Origin: Rhodospirillales bacterium
Lineage (GTDB): Bacteria > Pseudomonadota > Alphaproteobacteria > Geminicoccales > Geminicoccaceae
Assembly (NCBI GenBank): GCA_007131045.1
Contig: SLRI01000462.1
Location: 1-9,849, forward strand
DNA length: 9,849 nucleotides
Direction of reading: 5' to 3'
Shown here piece after piece: positions 1 to 6,104 of the stretch (its first letter is position 1; each line of letters opens with the position of its first letter). Made by a program: the position numbers and the translations under genes. A model generated the notes under the pieces. The model was not told the origin of the DNA. It did not search any database and was given only the letters and a program-made list of their open reading frames with translations.

Positions 1-611
1 GCCGCACCGTGCTGTTGATCGGCCATGCCGGGCATCCCGAGGTCGATGGCACGATGGGCCAGGTGCCGGAAGGCTCGGTCCGGCTGGTCGAGACGGTCGA
101 GGATGCCCGAACGATCGAGGTGGAGGACCCGGGCAACGTCGCTTTCGCGACGCAGACCACGCTCTCGGTCACCGACACCGCCGCCATCGTCCAGGCGCTC
201 GAGGCGCGCTTCCCGGCCATCGAGGGGCCGAGGAGCGAGGACATCTGCTACGCCACCACCAACCGACAGGAGGCGGTGGCCGTGATGGCGCCCAGGTGCG
301 ACCTCGTGCTGGTCGTCGGTGCCCCCAACTCCTCGAACTCGCTCAGGCTGGTCGAGGTGGCGCGGGCCAATGGCGCAGCGCAGGCCGCCCTCGTCCAGAC
401 CGCCCGGGAGATCGACTGGCAGGCCATGGACGGCATCGCGACCGTGGGGCTGACCGCCGGCGCCTCGGCCCCGGAGGTCCTGGTCGAGGAGGTGATCGAG
501 GCCTTGAGGGCCCGCTTCGAGGTGACCCTCGAGACGGTCCACCACACCGACGAGAACGTCCACTTCCGGGTACCCCCGATCCCGACCCGCCGGCTCGTAC
601 CGGTCTCCTGA
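1..611 (+). CDS. ispH: 4-hydroxy-3-methylbut-2-enyl diphosphate reductase, 5'-truncated by window edge
   Basis: IspH (LytB) carries out the last step of the MEP isoprenoid pathway, reducing HMBPP to IPP and DMAPP with a [4Fe-4S] cluster in the cytosol. About 203 residues are visible; the family is usually near 310-320, so roughly the first 110, including the first two cluster cysteines, lie outside the window. Visible family motifs in order are GHPEVDGTMGQ (the substrate-binding His and catalytic Glu), TQTTLS, DICYATTNRQ (the third cluster Cys), GAPNSSNS (substrate-binding Ser/Asn) and TAGASAPE near the C-terminus. The frame is open from the first bases, so the GTG at position 9 is an internal codon. 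It ends with TGA 30 bp before the methyltransferase gene, which is probably cotranscribed. Identification is by motif recognition and is very secure. Confidence 0.97.
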   Translation, partial: RTVLLIGHAGHPEVDGTMGQVPEGSVRLVETVEDARTIEVEDPGNVAFATQTTLSVTDTAAIVQALEARFPAIEGPRSEDICYATTNRQEAVAVMAPRCDLVLVVGAPNSSNSLRLVEVARANGAAQAALVQTAREIDWQAMDGIATVGLTAGASAPEVLVEEVIEALRARFEVTLETVHHTDENVHFRVPPIPTRRLVPVS

Positions 612-641
612 AAGGCGACGGCGATCTCGAAGGGCAAGTCG

Positions 642-1337
642 ATGGCTGAGGGCGTCGAGCTGGTCGACCCGGGACAGGCGCTGCGCCGGACAGTCGGCTC
701 GAGCCGGTATGCCTGCATCTTGGCTGATCCGCCGTGGCAGTTCATCAATCGCACCGGCAAGATGGCGCCCGAGCATCGGCGCCTGGCACGCTATGCGACG
801 CTCACCACCCCCGAGATTCGTGCCCTGCCCGTGGCGGAGATCGCAGCACCGACAGCGCATCTCTACCTCTGGGTGCCGAACGCTCTGCTGCCGGAAGGCA
901 TCGAGGTGATGAAGGCCTGGGGGTTCGCCTACAAGTCCAACGTGGTCTGGCACAAGGTCCGCAAGGACGGCGGCAGCGACGGCCGTGGTGTCGGTTTCTA
1001 TTTTCGCAACGTGACCGAGCTCGTGCTGTTCGGCGTTCGCGGCAAGAACGCGCGGACTCTGGCACCGGGCCGGCGCCAGGTGAACTATCTCGCGACCCGC
1101 AAGCGCGAGCACTCGCGCAAGCCGGATGAATTGTACGACATCATCGAAGCCTGCAGCCCCGGCCCGCGGCTCGAGCTCTTCGCCCGAGGTACGCGGAAAA
1201 ACTGGCAGGCGTGGGGCAATCAGGCGACCGATTGCTATGCGCCGAGCTGGAAGACCTATGCGCACAACAGCTCCGCGGAGCGCCTCGTCGCGGACGAGCC
1301 GGCGGCGACCCTGCCGCTTTCGCGGGTAGCGAGCTGA
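642..1337 (+). CDS. MT-A70 family DNA adenine N6-methyltransferase (orphan)
   Basis: A 231-residue SAM-dependent methyltransferase of the MT-A70 family, predicted to methylate the N6 position of adenine, most likely in DNA. The catalytic DPPW motif is at residues 29-32 (context ILADPPWQF). Family landmarks follow: HLYLWVPNALLPEG, WGFAYKSNVVWHK, a FRNVTELVLFGVRG block, REHSRKPDELYDIIE, and GPRLELFARGTRKNWQAWGNQ at the end of the fold. The start ATG has a strong Shine-Dalgarno (AAGGG at 630-634, 7 nt spacer). The gene lies 30 bp after ispH and 163 bp before thrB. No restriction endonuclease or specificity subunit is visible, so it looks like an orphan methylase of the kind frequent in prophages and islands. 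Its codon use looks less GC3-extreme than the neighbours, which would fit acquisition (inference). The target motif cannot be read from the sequence. Confidence 0.9.
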   Translation: MAEGVELVDPGQALRRTVGSSRYACILADPPWQFINRTGKMAPEHRRLARYATLTTPEIRALPVAEIAAPTAHLYLWVPNALLPEGIEVMKAWGFAYKSNVVWHKVRKDGGSDGRGVGFYFRNVTELVLFGVRGKNARTLAPGRRQVNYLATRKREHSRKPDELYDIIEACSPGPRLELFARGTRKNWQAWGNQATDCYAPSWKTYAHNSSAERLVADEPAATLPLSRVAS

Positions 1338-1423
1338 CGACATTGACGTAGAGCTGGTCAGAACCCGATGTCAGTCGCTGCCGACGGGGCCCATTCCGAG
1401 CACGTCGCGCCCGGCTTGGAAGC

Positions 1424-1452
1424 GTGACAAGCCGGCGACCAGGCGGCATAAC
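1424..1452 (+). promoter_or_regulatory. Candidate sigma-70-type promoter for thrB-rnhA
   Basis: GTGACA (1424-1429, 5 of 6 matches to TTGACA) and CATAAC (1447-1452, 4 of 6 to TATAAT) are separated by exactly 17 bp. Transcription would start near 1459, giving a leader of about 42 nt that holds the 16-bp tandem duplication. It lies in the only non-coding gap between the methyltransferase gene and thrB. This is pattern matching only, in a GC-rich genome where -10 boxes are loosely conserved. Confidence 0.42.
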
Positions 1453-1467
1453 TCCGGCAGCTCAGGT

Positions 1468-1499
1468 GCCAGCTTCGGTGATGGCCAGCTTTGGTGATG
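1468..1499 (+). repeat. 16-bp tandem duplication in the thrB leader
   Basis: Two adjacent 16-bp copies of GCCAGCTTyGGTGATG (1468-1483 and 1484-1499) differ at one base. They end one base before the thrB ATG, so each copy places a GGTG element at ribosome-binding-site distance or just inside it. No better Shine-Dalgarno is seen. Confidence 0.85.
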
Positions 1500-1500
1500 G

Positions 1501-2463
1501 ATGGCGGTTTACACCTCGGTTCCCGATGACGCCCTGAGTGGGCTTCTGGCACGCTACGACATCGGCCGTCCGCTGGCCCTCCATCCCATTGCCGAAGGGG
1601 TGGAGAACTCGAATTTCAGGCTCGAGACCACCGCCGGGCGCTTTATCCTCACGATCTACGAAAAGCGTGTGGCGCTTGCCGATCTGCCGTTTTTTTTGGC
1701 CCTGATGGACCATCTGGCGGCCAAGGCGATCGCCTGCCCCGTGCCGATCCACGACCGAGGGGGCGAGAGCCTGCAGACCCTCTGCGGCAAGCCCGCGGCC
1801 ATCGTCAGCTTCCTCGACGGCCGCTCACCCAGGCGGATCGACCCCGCGCGCTGTGCGGCCCTGGGTGCGACGCTGGCCGAGTTGCACGTCGCGGTGGCCG
1901 ATTTCGACGGCGAGCGCCCGAACGCGCTTTCGGTGGCCGACTGGCGCCCACTCTACCGAGCATGCGAGGCCAGTCCGCTGCCGCTGCCGGACGGGCTCGA
2001 GCAGCTGGTGGCGCCGACCCTCGACCGGCTCGAGACGGCCTGGCCCGAGGAGCTGCCGGCGGGAGTCATCCACGCCGATCTCTTCCCCGACAACGTCTTC
2101 TTCGAGGGCGACCGGGTCACCGGGGTGATCGATTTCTATTTCGCCTGCAACGACCTTTTCGCCTACGACGTCGCCATCTGTCTCAATGCCTGGTGCTTCG
2201 CGCTCACGGGCGACTACGATCTCGCCCGAGGCCGGGCCTTTCTCGACGGCTACCGGACGGTCCGACCGATGTCTTCGGCCGAGATCGAGGCTCTGCCGAT
2301 CCTGGCGACCGGGGCTGCGATGCGTTTTCTGCTCACCCGTCTCTACGATTGGCTCAATCAGGTGGACGGCGCGCTGGTCCAGCCCAAGGATCCCATGGAA
2401 TACGCCAAGAAGCTCGCTTTTCACAACGCGGCGCGGGGGCCGGCCGATTATGGCCTCGTCTGA
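1501..2463 (+). CDS. thrB: Homoserine kinase, APH-fold type
   Basis: This enzyme phosphorylates homoserine with ATP, the step before threonine synthase in threonine synthesis. The 320-residue protein is the aminoglycoside-phosphotransferase-like ThrB found in alphaproteobacteria and pseudomonads, not the GHMP-kinase ThrB of enterics. Visible signatures are the N-terminal GVENSNFRLETTAGRFILT nucleotide-binding segment with the YEKRV Lys, LPFFLALMDHLA, the catalytic loop HADLFPDN (His191, Asp193), and IDFYFACND with the metal-binding Asp211, followed by AYDVAICLNAWCF. Length matches the family. The ATG at 1501 is preceded by a tandem duplication instead of a clear Shine-Dalgarno. The stop overlaps the rnhA start by 14 bp, suggesting cotranscription and coupled translation. 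A likely promoter of its own lies at 1424-1452. Confidence 0.96.
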   Translation: MAVYTSVPDDALSGLLARYDIGRPLALHPIAEGVENSNFRLETTAGRFILTIYEKRVALADLPFFLALMDHLAAKAIACPVPIHDRGGESLQTLCGKPAAIVSFLDGRSPRRIDPARCAALGATLAELHVAVADFDGERPNALSVADWRPLYRACEASPLPLPDGLEQLVAPTLDRLETAWPEELPAGVIHADLFPDNVFFEGDRVTGVIDFYFACNDLFAYDVAICLNAWCFALTGDYDLARGRAFLDGYRTVRPMSSAEIEALPILATGAAMRFLLTRLYDWLNQVDGALVQPKDPMEYAKKLAFHNAARGPADYGLV

Positions 2464-2944
2464 CCCGGGTCCGGCATCCGATCTCGTCGAGATCCACACC
2501 GACGGCGGCTGCAGCGGCAATCCGGGGCCGGGTGGCTGGGGGGCGGTGCTGCGCTGGCGCGGCCACGAACGGGAGCTTTCGGGCTTCGAGCCCGCCACCA
2601 CCAACAATCGCATGGAGCTGATGGCCGCGATCGTGGCGCTGGAGAGCCTGAAGCGGCCGATGCGGGTCAGGCTGGTGACCGACAGCAGCTATCTCAGGAA
2701 GGGCATTACCGAGTGGCTGCGGGCTTGGCAGGCGCGGGGCTGGAAGACGGCGGACAAGAAGCCCGTCAAGAACGTCGATCTCTGGCAGCGCCTGGAGGCG
2801 GCAGCCGCCGCCCATACCATCGAGTGGGCCTGGACCAAGGGCCACGCCGGCGATGCCTTGAACGAGCGTGCCGACCAGCTGGCGACGCAAGCGATCAGGG
2901 ACGGTGTGGCCCAGATGAATGGGCACGCGACGGGCGAGAGCTGA
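2450..2944 (+). CDS. rnhA: Ribonuclease HI
   Basis: RNase HI cuts the RNA strand of RNA-DNA hybrids, removing R-loops and helping clear primers. The 164-residue product carries all expected active-site residues: Asp18 in HTDGGCSGNPG, Glu56 in NNRMELMA, Asp78 in VTDSSY, the flexible-loop His132 in WTKGHAGD and Asp142 in NERADQLA. These correspond to Asp10, Glu48, Asp70, His124 and Asp134 of the E. coli enzyme. The basic protrusion region (RGWKTADKKPVKN) is present. The reading frame is open further upstream inside thrB, but the ATG at 2450, 14 bp before the thrB stop, gives the normal family length. The thrB-rnhA overlap is, from memory, a common alphaproteobacterial arrangement. The C-terminal tail past residue 150 is short and not conserved. 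Confidence 0.96.
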   Translation: MASSDPGPASDLVEIHTDGGCSGNPGPGGWGAVLRWRGHERELSGFEPATTNNRMELMAAIVALESLKRPMRVRLVTDSSYLRKGITEWLRAWQARGWKTADKKPVKNVDLWQRLEAAAAAHTIEWAWTKGHAGDALNERADQLATQAIRDGVAQMNGHATGES

Positions 2945-3364
2945 CGACGATGCTCGGGTTCTGGCTTTCGGGGCCTGACCGCTGGAGCCGGTGCCGGTTG
3001 GTCGGACCGATGACCCGCGCTTCGGCTGTGGCGATGGGGGCGAGTGGAAACGACTCCTGACGCCGTTTCTTGCTACGCCGTTTTCTCGGGGATATGGCAA
3101 GCCGGAGGAGCGACATGGCAGCCGCCGGGAACAGATGTGATGGGGATCACGTCAGGCTGCCCGAGAGATACGCTCCGCCTGCGACTGTGCTGCTACGCCG
3201 TTGCTTCGATGAGGATCATGCCGCGAAATTGCGCCGTGGCCAAGCGCTGACTGTGGATGCCGCCGACCTCCGCGCGGGAACTGGCCGATGTCGGCTAGGC
3301 GGGACCTCTCGGTCGTTCGCGTTCTATGCGAGCCTTTCCCAAATCCAATCTGGAGCGGGGCGAT
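2945..3364. other. ~420-bp stretch without recognisable gene between rnhA and the DUF418 gene
   Basis: No open frame here shows a recognisable family, and none combines a convincing start with continuous coding character. A ~29-bp element at 3044-3072 recurs in diverged form at 4819-4847. A 12-bp sequence (TGCTACGCCGTT) occurs at 3071 and 3191, at about chance level for a window of this size. The stretch may be decayed mobile DNA on the left side of the accessory block (inference). Confidence 0.5.
3044..3072 (+). repeat. 29-bp imperfect direct repeat, left copy, with internal inverted repeat
   Basis: It matches 4819-4847 at 24 of 29 positions in the same orientation. The shared core reads GAAACGACyCCTGACrCCG. 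In this copy GAAACG (3047-3052) and CGTTTC (3064-3069) form a perfect 6-bp inverted repeat around an 11-nt loop. The two copies bracket the DUF418 gene and the DUF2493 remnant. Confidence 0.55.
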
Positions 3365-4525
3365 ATGACTGAAGGACTGCAAGTCCCCACCCTACCGTCC
3401 GGCGAAGCCATGAAGAGGGCGGCGCGCTCGTTGATGCCGGATTACCTTCGATTGATCGCGCTCTTCGGGATTGTTGTTGTCAATGTCCAGTTCATCGCCT
3501 TCTCTGCCGTAGGCAGCTTTACCGAACCCGGCGGAGAGACGGAACTGGACACGCTCACAGTCTGGCTGGTGAACGGGCTCGCGCTGTTCAAGTCATACGG
3601 GTTGTTCTCCTTCATGTTCGGCGTGGGCCTCGGGTTCATGATGCGCTCGGCGCAGCGGCAGGGCCTTTCCTTCGGGCGGCTCTATCGCAACCGCATGATC
3701 GGGCTGCTGATCCTCGGGATCGCCCATGGATGCCTGTTCTTCCCCGGCGACATCCTGACGATCTACGCGGTGACGGGGTCAATTCTCTTCCTGTTCCGCG
3801 ACTGGCAGGTCGCGCGCCTGGTCCGGGTCGGCGGAGCACTTCTGATCCTGCAGGTTCTCATTGCGCCACCGCTCCTGCTTGTCGCACCCGAAACCCCACC
3901 TGACATCGTCGCGCTGGAACACAGTACCCTGACAGGAGGCGGGTTCCTTGAAGCCGCCCTGTTCCGCAGCGTCGGCTTCGCTTTCACCATGCCGGCTTTC
4001 CTCGTGATCCAAGGGGTATCGGCGCTTGGCTGGTTCTGCCTTGGGCTGGCGGCGGTCAAGTCGGGCATGATCGAAAATGCAGAACATCCGCTCTGGCGGC
4101 GCGCTCGGCGCCTTTGCCTGGTGCCGGGGGTCGTGATCGGCCTGATCGGGGCGGCGATCTGGCAATGGGGGCCACCGGAACTGGGTTTGGCTGTTACAAT
4201 AGCAGCCGCGCCGGTGGCAACGCTGGGCTATCTCGGCGTGATTGCCGCGCTCTCTCGCCCACCGGGGCCGATCATGGCACGGGCGCTTGCCGCAGGCGGA
4301 TCGAGTTTGAGTGTCTATCTTGGTCAGTCGATCATCCTGACCACCATAGTCTCCGGCTATGGCTTTGGCCTTTGGGAAAGCGTCGACAGGCTAACGGCCA
4401 CCGCAATCGCCATCGCTGTCACAGCGGGTCTGATCATTGCCCTGTCGATCTGGCGAACCCGCTTCGCGCTCGGGCCCTTCGAATGGGTCCTGCGGCGAAT
4501 AACCTATCGAGGCAGCCACGTCTGA
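3365..4525 (+). CDS. DUF418 (YeiB-like) multi-pass inner membrane protein
   Basis: A 386-residue hydrophobic protein with about 8-10 predicted membrane segments. Family features visible in order are an N-terminal PDYLRLIALFGIVVVNVQF helix (the R-x-D-x-LRG-like segment of YeiB proteins), KSYGLFSFMFGVGLGF, RNRMIGLLILGIAHGCLF, GDILTIYAVTGSILFLF, and the C-terminal DUF418 domain with GGSSLSVYLGQSII, a YGFGLW segment and the closing GPFEWVLRRITYRG signature. The family's role is poorly defined; some members have been suggested to act in transport. The ATG at 3365 is chosen because GGAG (3352-3355) stands 9 nt upstream; an in-frame ATG at 3326 lacks this. Codon choice looks less GC3-biased than in flanking core genes. 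Together with its place between remnant sequences, this points to horizontal acquisition (inference). Confidence 0.9.
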   Translation: MTEGLQVPTLPSGEAMKRAARSLMPDYLRLIALFGIVVVNVQFIAFSAVGSFTEPGGETELDTLTVWLVNGLALFKSYGLFSFMFGVGLGFMMRSAQRQGLSFGRLYRNRMIGLLILGIAHGCLFFPGDILTIYAVTGSILFLFRDWQVARLVRVGGALLILQVLIAPPLLLVAPETPPDIVALEHSTLTGGGFLEAALFRSVGFAFTMPAFLVIQGVSALGWFCLGLAAVKSGMIENAEHPLWRRARRLCLVPGVVIGLIGAAIWQWGPPELGLAVTIAAAPVATLGYLGVIAALSRPPGPIMARALAAGGSSLSVYLGQSIILTTIVSGYGFGLWESVDRLTATAIAIAVTAGLIIALSIWRTRFALGPFEWVLRRITYRGSHV

Positions 4526-4565
4526 GGCTTTGCGTCAGCAGCCGTCGGCCATATTTGGGCTTAGA

Positions 4566-4580
4566 TCGCGGAAACCGCGA
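4566..4580. other. Short perfect stem-loop downstream of the DUF418 gene
   Basis: TCGCGG-AAA-CCGCGA is a 6-bp perfect stem with a 3-nt loop, 40 bp after the DUF418 stop. No T-run follows on either strand, so a terminator role is possible but unproven. Confidence 0.3.
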
Positions 4581-4653
4581 AAACACCGAATGCTCGCAAG
4601 AGGCCTCCAAGTGCGAAACCCTTCGGGCTCTGACCGTCCGCTCAGGGCTCGAA

Positions 4654-4671
4654 GCGGCGCTCACGCGCCGC
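4654..4671 (-). terminator. Hairpin at the stop of the DUF2493 remnant
   Basis: GCGGCGC (4654-4660) and GCGCCGC (4665-4671) form a perfect 7-bp stem with a TCAC loop that contains the stop codon of the minus-strand remnant. A short TTC follows on the minus strand but no real T-run. Confidence 0.25.
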
Positions 4672-4798
4672 CCTCGTGCTTCATGACCGGGATGCCCAGC
4701 TTGCGGGCCTTGTCGGCGAGGTTCTCCTGGATCCCGGTGCCGGGGAAGACCAGCACGCCGATCGGCAGCACATCGAGCATCGAGTCGTTGCGCTTGTC
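4661..4798 (-). pseudogene. C-terminal remnant of a DUF2493 (SLOG/YspA-like) protein
   Basis: Read on the minus strand, 45 codons followed by TGA give a segment starting DKRNDSMLDVLPIGV, continuing LVFPGTGIQENLADKARK, and ending LGIPVMKHEGGA. From memory this is the conserved C-terminus of DUF2493 proteins, small Rossmann-like (SLOG superfamily, nucleotide-binding) proteins common on alphaproteobacterial plasmids and genomic islands; their exact function is not established. The frame stays open upstream, but the similarity to the family ends close to 4799. The expected N-terminal part with its nucleotide-binding loop is missing, and the diverged repeat at 4819-4847 begins there instead. I read this as a gene cut by a rearrangement. 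A GC-rich hairpin (4654-4671) surrounds its stop codon. It is very unlikely to make a functional product. Confidence 0.7.
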
Positions 4799-4818
4799 CG
4801 TTGTCGTCGAGCGTGCGT

Positions 4819-4847
4819 GTCGAAACGACCCCTGACACCGCTTCTCG
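4819..4847 (+). repeat. 29-bp imperfect direct repeat, right copy
   Basis: The partner of 3044-3072 (24 of 29 identical). It contains the palindrome GTCGAAACGAC. On the minus strand its two arms (GAAGCG and CGTTTC) can pair with one G-U. It lies exactly where the DUF2493 remnant loses its upstream coding sequence. On the minus strand it contains GGGGTCGTTTCGAC, which loosely recalls the GGGG-starting tips of Tn3-family transposons (inference only). Confidence 0.5.
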
Positions 4848-4860
4848 AGGTGAGACCGTG

Positions 4861-4905
4861 ATCCCCGGGGCGTTTGGGCCTTGATTGGGCTTTGGCCCCG
4901 GGGAT
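4861..4905 (-). terminator. Perfect 11-bp inverted repeat downstream of the peroxiredoxin gene
   Basis: ATCCCCGGGGC (4861-4871) is exactly complementary to GCCCCGGGGAT (4895-4905), with a 23-nt loop. It begins 8 bp past the peroxiredoxin stop in the direction of its transcription. Each arm also contains the self-complementary CCCCGGGG. No T-run follows on the minus strand, so it is a non-canonical intrinsic terminator or a 3' mRNA-protecting hairpin. Confidence 0.5.
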
Positions 4906-4912
4906 GCCGGCC

Positions 4913-5398
4913 TTAGAGCGCCTTCAGGATGTGCTCGGCAGCAGAGACCTCCATCATCGGCGGCGCCTCCTCGACGGCGAGGGCCTCGACCACGCCGTCC
5001 TGGACGATCATCGCGTAGCGCTTGGAGCGGGTGCCGAGCTTGAAGCCCGAGCCGTCGAAATCGAGGCCGATGGCCTTGGTGAAGTCGGCATTGCCGTCGG
5101 AGAGCAGCATGATCTTCTCGCCCGAGTTCTGGGACTTGGCCCACTCGGCGAGCACGAACGGGTCGTTGACGGCGACGCAGGCGATGGTGTCCACGCCCTT
5201 GGCCTTCAGGGCGTCGTGGTGCTCGAGGTAGCCCGGCACGTGCTTGGCGTGGCAGGTGGGGGTGAACGCGCCGGGCACGGCGAACAGCACCACCTTCTTG
5301 CCCCGGGTCAGCTCGGCCACGCTGACATCGACCATCTCGCCGCCCTGGCTCACCTTGAAGGTGGCGTCGGGCAGCCGGTCACCGATCTGGATCGTCAT
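4913..5398 (-). CDS. Peroxiredoxin, Prx5 type
   Basis: A 161-residue thiol peroxidase of the Prx5 branch (AhpC/TSA-redoxin fold) that reduces hydrogen peroxide and organic hydroperoxides in the cytosol, using glutaredoxin or thioredoxin for recycling. The peroxidatic cysteine is Cys49 in VPGAFTPTCHAKHVPGY, the characteristic Prx5 loop with its conserved Thr and Pro. A second Cys (Cys74, in TIACVAVND) is the only other one, so 1-Cys or atypical 2-Cys chemistry are both possible. Other Prx5 features are VNDPFVLAEWAKSQ, LLSDGNADFTKAIGLDFD, RSKRYAMIVQDGVVEAL and a C-terminal SAAEHILKAL. The ATG at 5398 is chosen because AGGA stands 7 nt upstream and the protein then begins MTIQIGDRLPDATF as in the family; the frame remains open 15 codons further. 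It is divergent from yqgE, with 97 bp between the starts. The stop is TAA. Confidence 0.95.
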   Translation of the reverse strand: MTIQIGDRLPDATFKVSQGGEMVDVSVAELTRGKKVVLFAVPGAFTPTCHAKHVPGYLEHHDALKAKGVDTIACVAVNDPFVLAEWAKSQNSGEKIMLLSDGNADFTKAIGLDFDGSGFKLGTRSKRYAMIVQDGVVEALAVEEAPPMMEVSAAEHILKAL

Positions 5399-5495
5399 GA
5401 AGCATTCCTCGTCTGAAACGGAATTTCGCGTATTCGGCGGCACGGGCGGCAGCCGCTCTCTTGTTGCGCCGGCCCCGACCGGTTATCTCTTAGAG

Positions 5496-6071
5496 ATGCA
5501 GAACGACGACGCCAACGATAACCATCTGGCCGGCATGCTGCTGGTCGCGATGCCGGGGATGCCCGATCCGCGCTTCGACCGATCGGTCGTCTTTCTCTGT
5601 GCGCATTCCAGCGAGGGGGCGATGGGCATCATCGTCAACCAGATCGCCCCCAATGTCGCCTTCGAATCGATCATCGAGCAACTCGGCATCGAGGCCAGGG
5701 CCGATGCCGCGGCGATCAAGGTGCATGTCGGCGGGCCGGTCGAGAGCAGCCGCGGCTTCGTCCTCCATTCGGCCGACTACGTCCACGAGAACACGCTGAT
5801 GATCGACGAGAGCTTCGCGCTGACCGCGACTGTCGACGTGCTCCGGGCGATCGCCGGCGGCGAGGGGCCCAAGCAGAAGGTGTTCGCCTTGGGCTATGCC
5901 GGCTGGGCGCCGGGTCAGCTCGACGCCGAGATCCAGAAAAACGGCTGGCTGATCGCCCCGCCGGACGCCAGTGTGGTCTTCGAGGTCGACGATGCCGACA
6001 AGTGGGCCGCGGCCTTGCGCAAGATCGGCGTCGACCCGTCGCTGCTCTCCTCGACCGCCGGCCACGCCTGA
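5496..6071 (+). CDS. yqgE: YqgE/AlgH family protein (UPF0301)
   Basis: A 191-residue protein of the YqgE/AlgH family. Its biochemical role is not settled; AlgH has been tied to alginate regulation in Pseudomonas. Family hallmarks are LAGMLLVAMPGMPDPRFDRS near the N-terminus, the VVFLCAHSSEGAMGIIVNQ block, VHVGGPVESSRGFVLHS, FALGYAGWAPGQLDAEIQ, NGWLIAPPD and the KWAAALRKIGVDPSLLSS...GHA end. The start ATG gives the usual spacing of about 10 residues before the LAG motif. The only Shine-Dalgarno-like bases (TAGAG) touch the ATG, so translation may be weak or leaderless. TTGTTG (5461) and TATCTC (5484), 17 bp apart, form a weak promoter candidate that would start transcription almost at the ATG. 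The peroxiredoxin gene is divergent; rpoH is convergent beyond a repeat-filled gap. Confidence 0.94.
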   Translation: MQNDDANDNHLAGMLLVAMPGMPDPRFDRSVVFLCAHSSEGAMGIIVNQIAPNVAFESIIEQLGIEARADAAAIKVHVGGPVESSRGFVLHSADYVHENTLMIDESFALTATVDVLRAIAGGEGPKQKVFALGYAGWAPGQLDAEIQKNGWLIAPPDASVVFEVDDADKWAAALRKIGVDPSLLSSTAGHA

Positions 6072-6104
6072 GCACCGGCCACGTCTGAAGCGCCGGCGCG
6101 GTCA

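Noticed and set aside
3071..3202. Two exact copies of TGCTACGCCGTT 120 bp apart
   Set aside because: A 12-bp exact match is expected a few times by chance in about 10 kb, and the flanks do not align.
3070..3372. A 100-codon plus-strand frame before the DUF418 gene
   Set aside because: No clear ribosome binding site, no family recognised, and it ends inside the DUF418 gene; it may be chance.
4434..5144. A 236-codon minus-strand frame spanning the DUF2493 remnant and part of the peroxiredoxin gene
   Set aside because: It is out of frame with both; the real peroxiredoxin and DUF2493 residues appear in the neighbouring frames.
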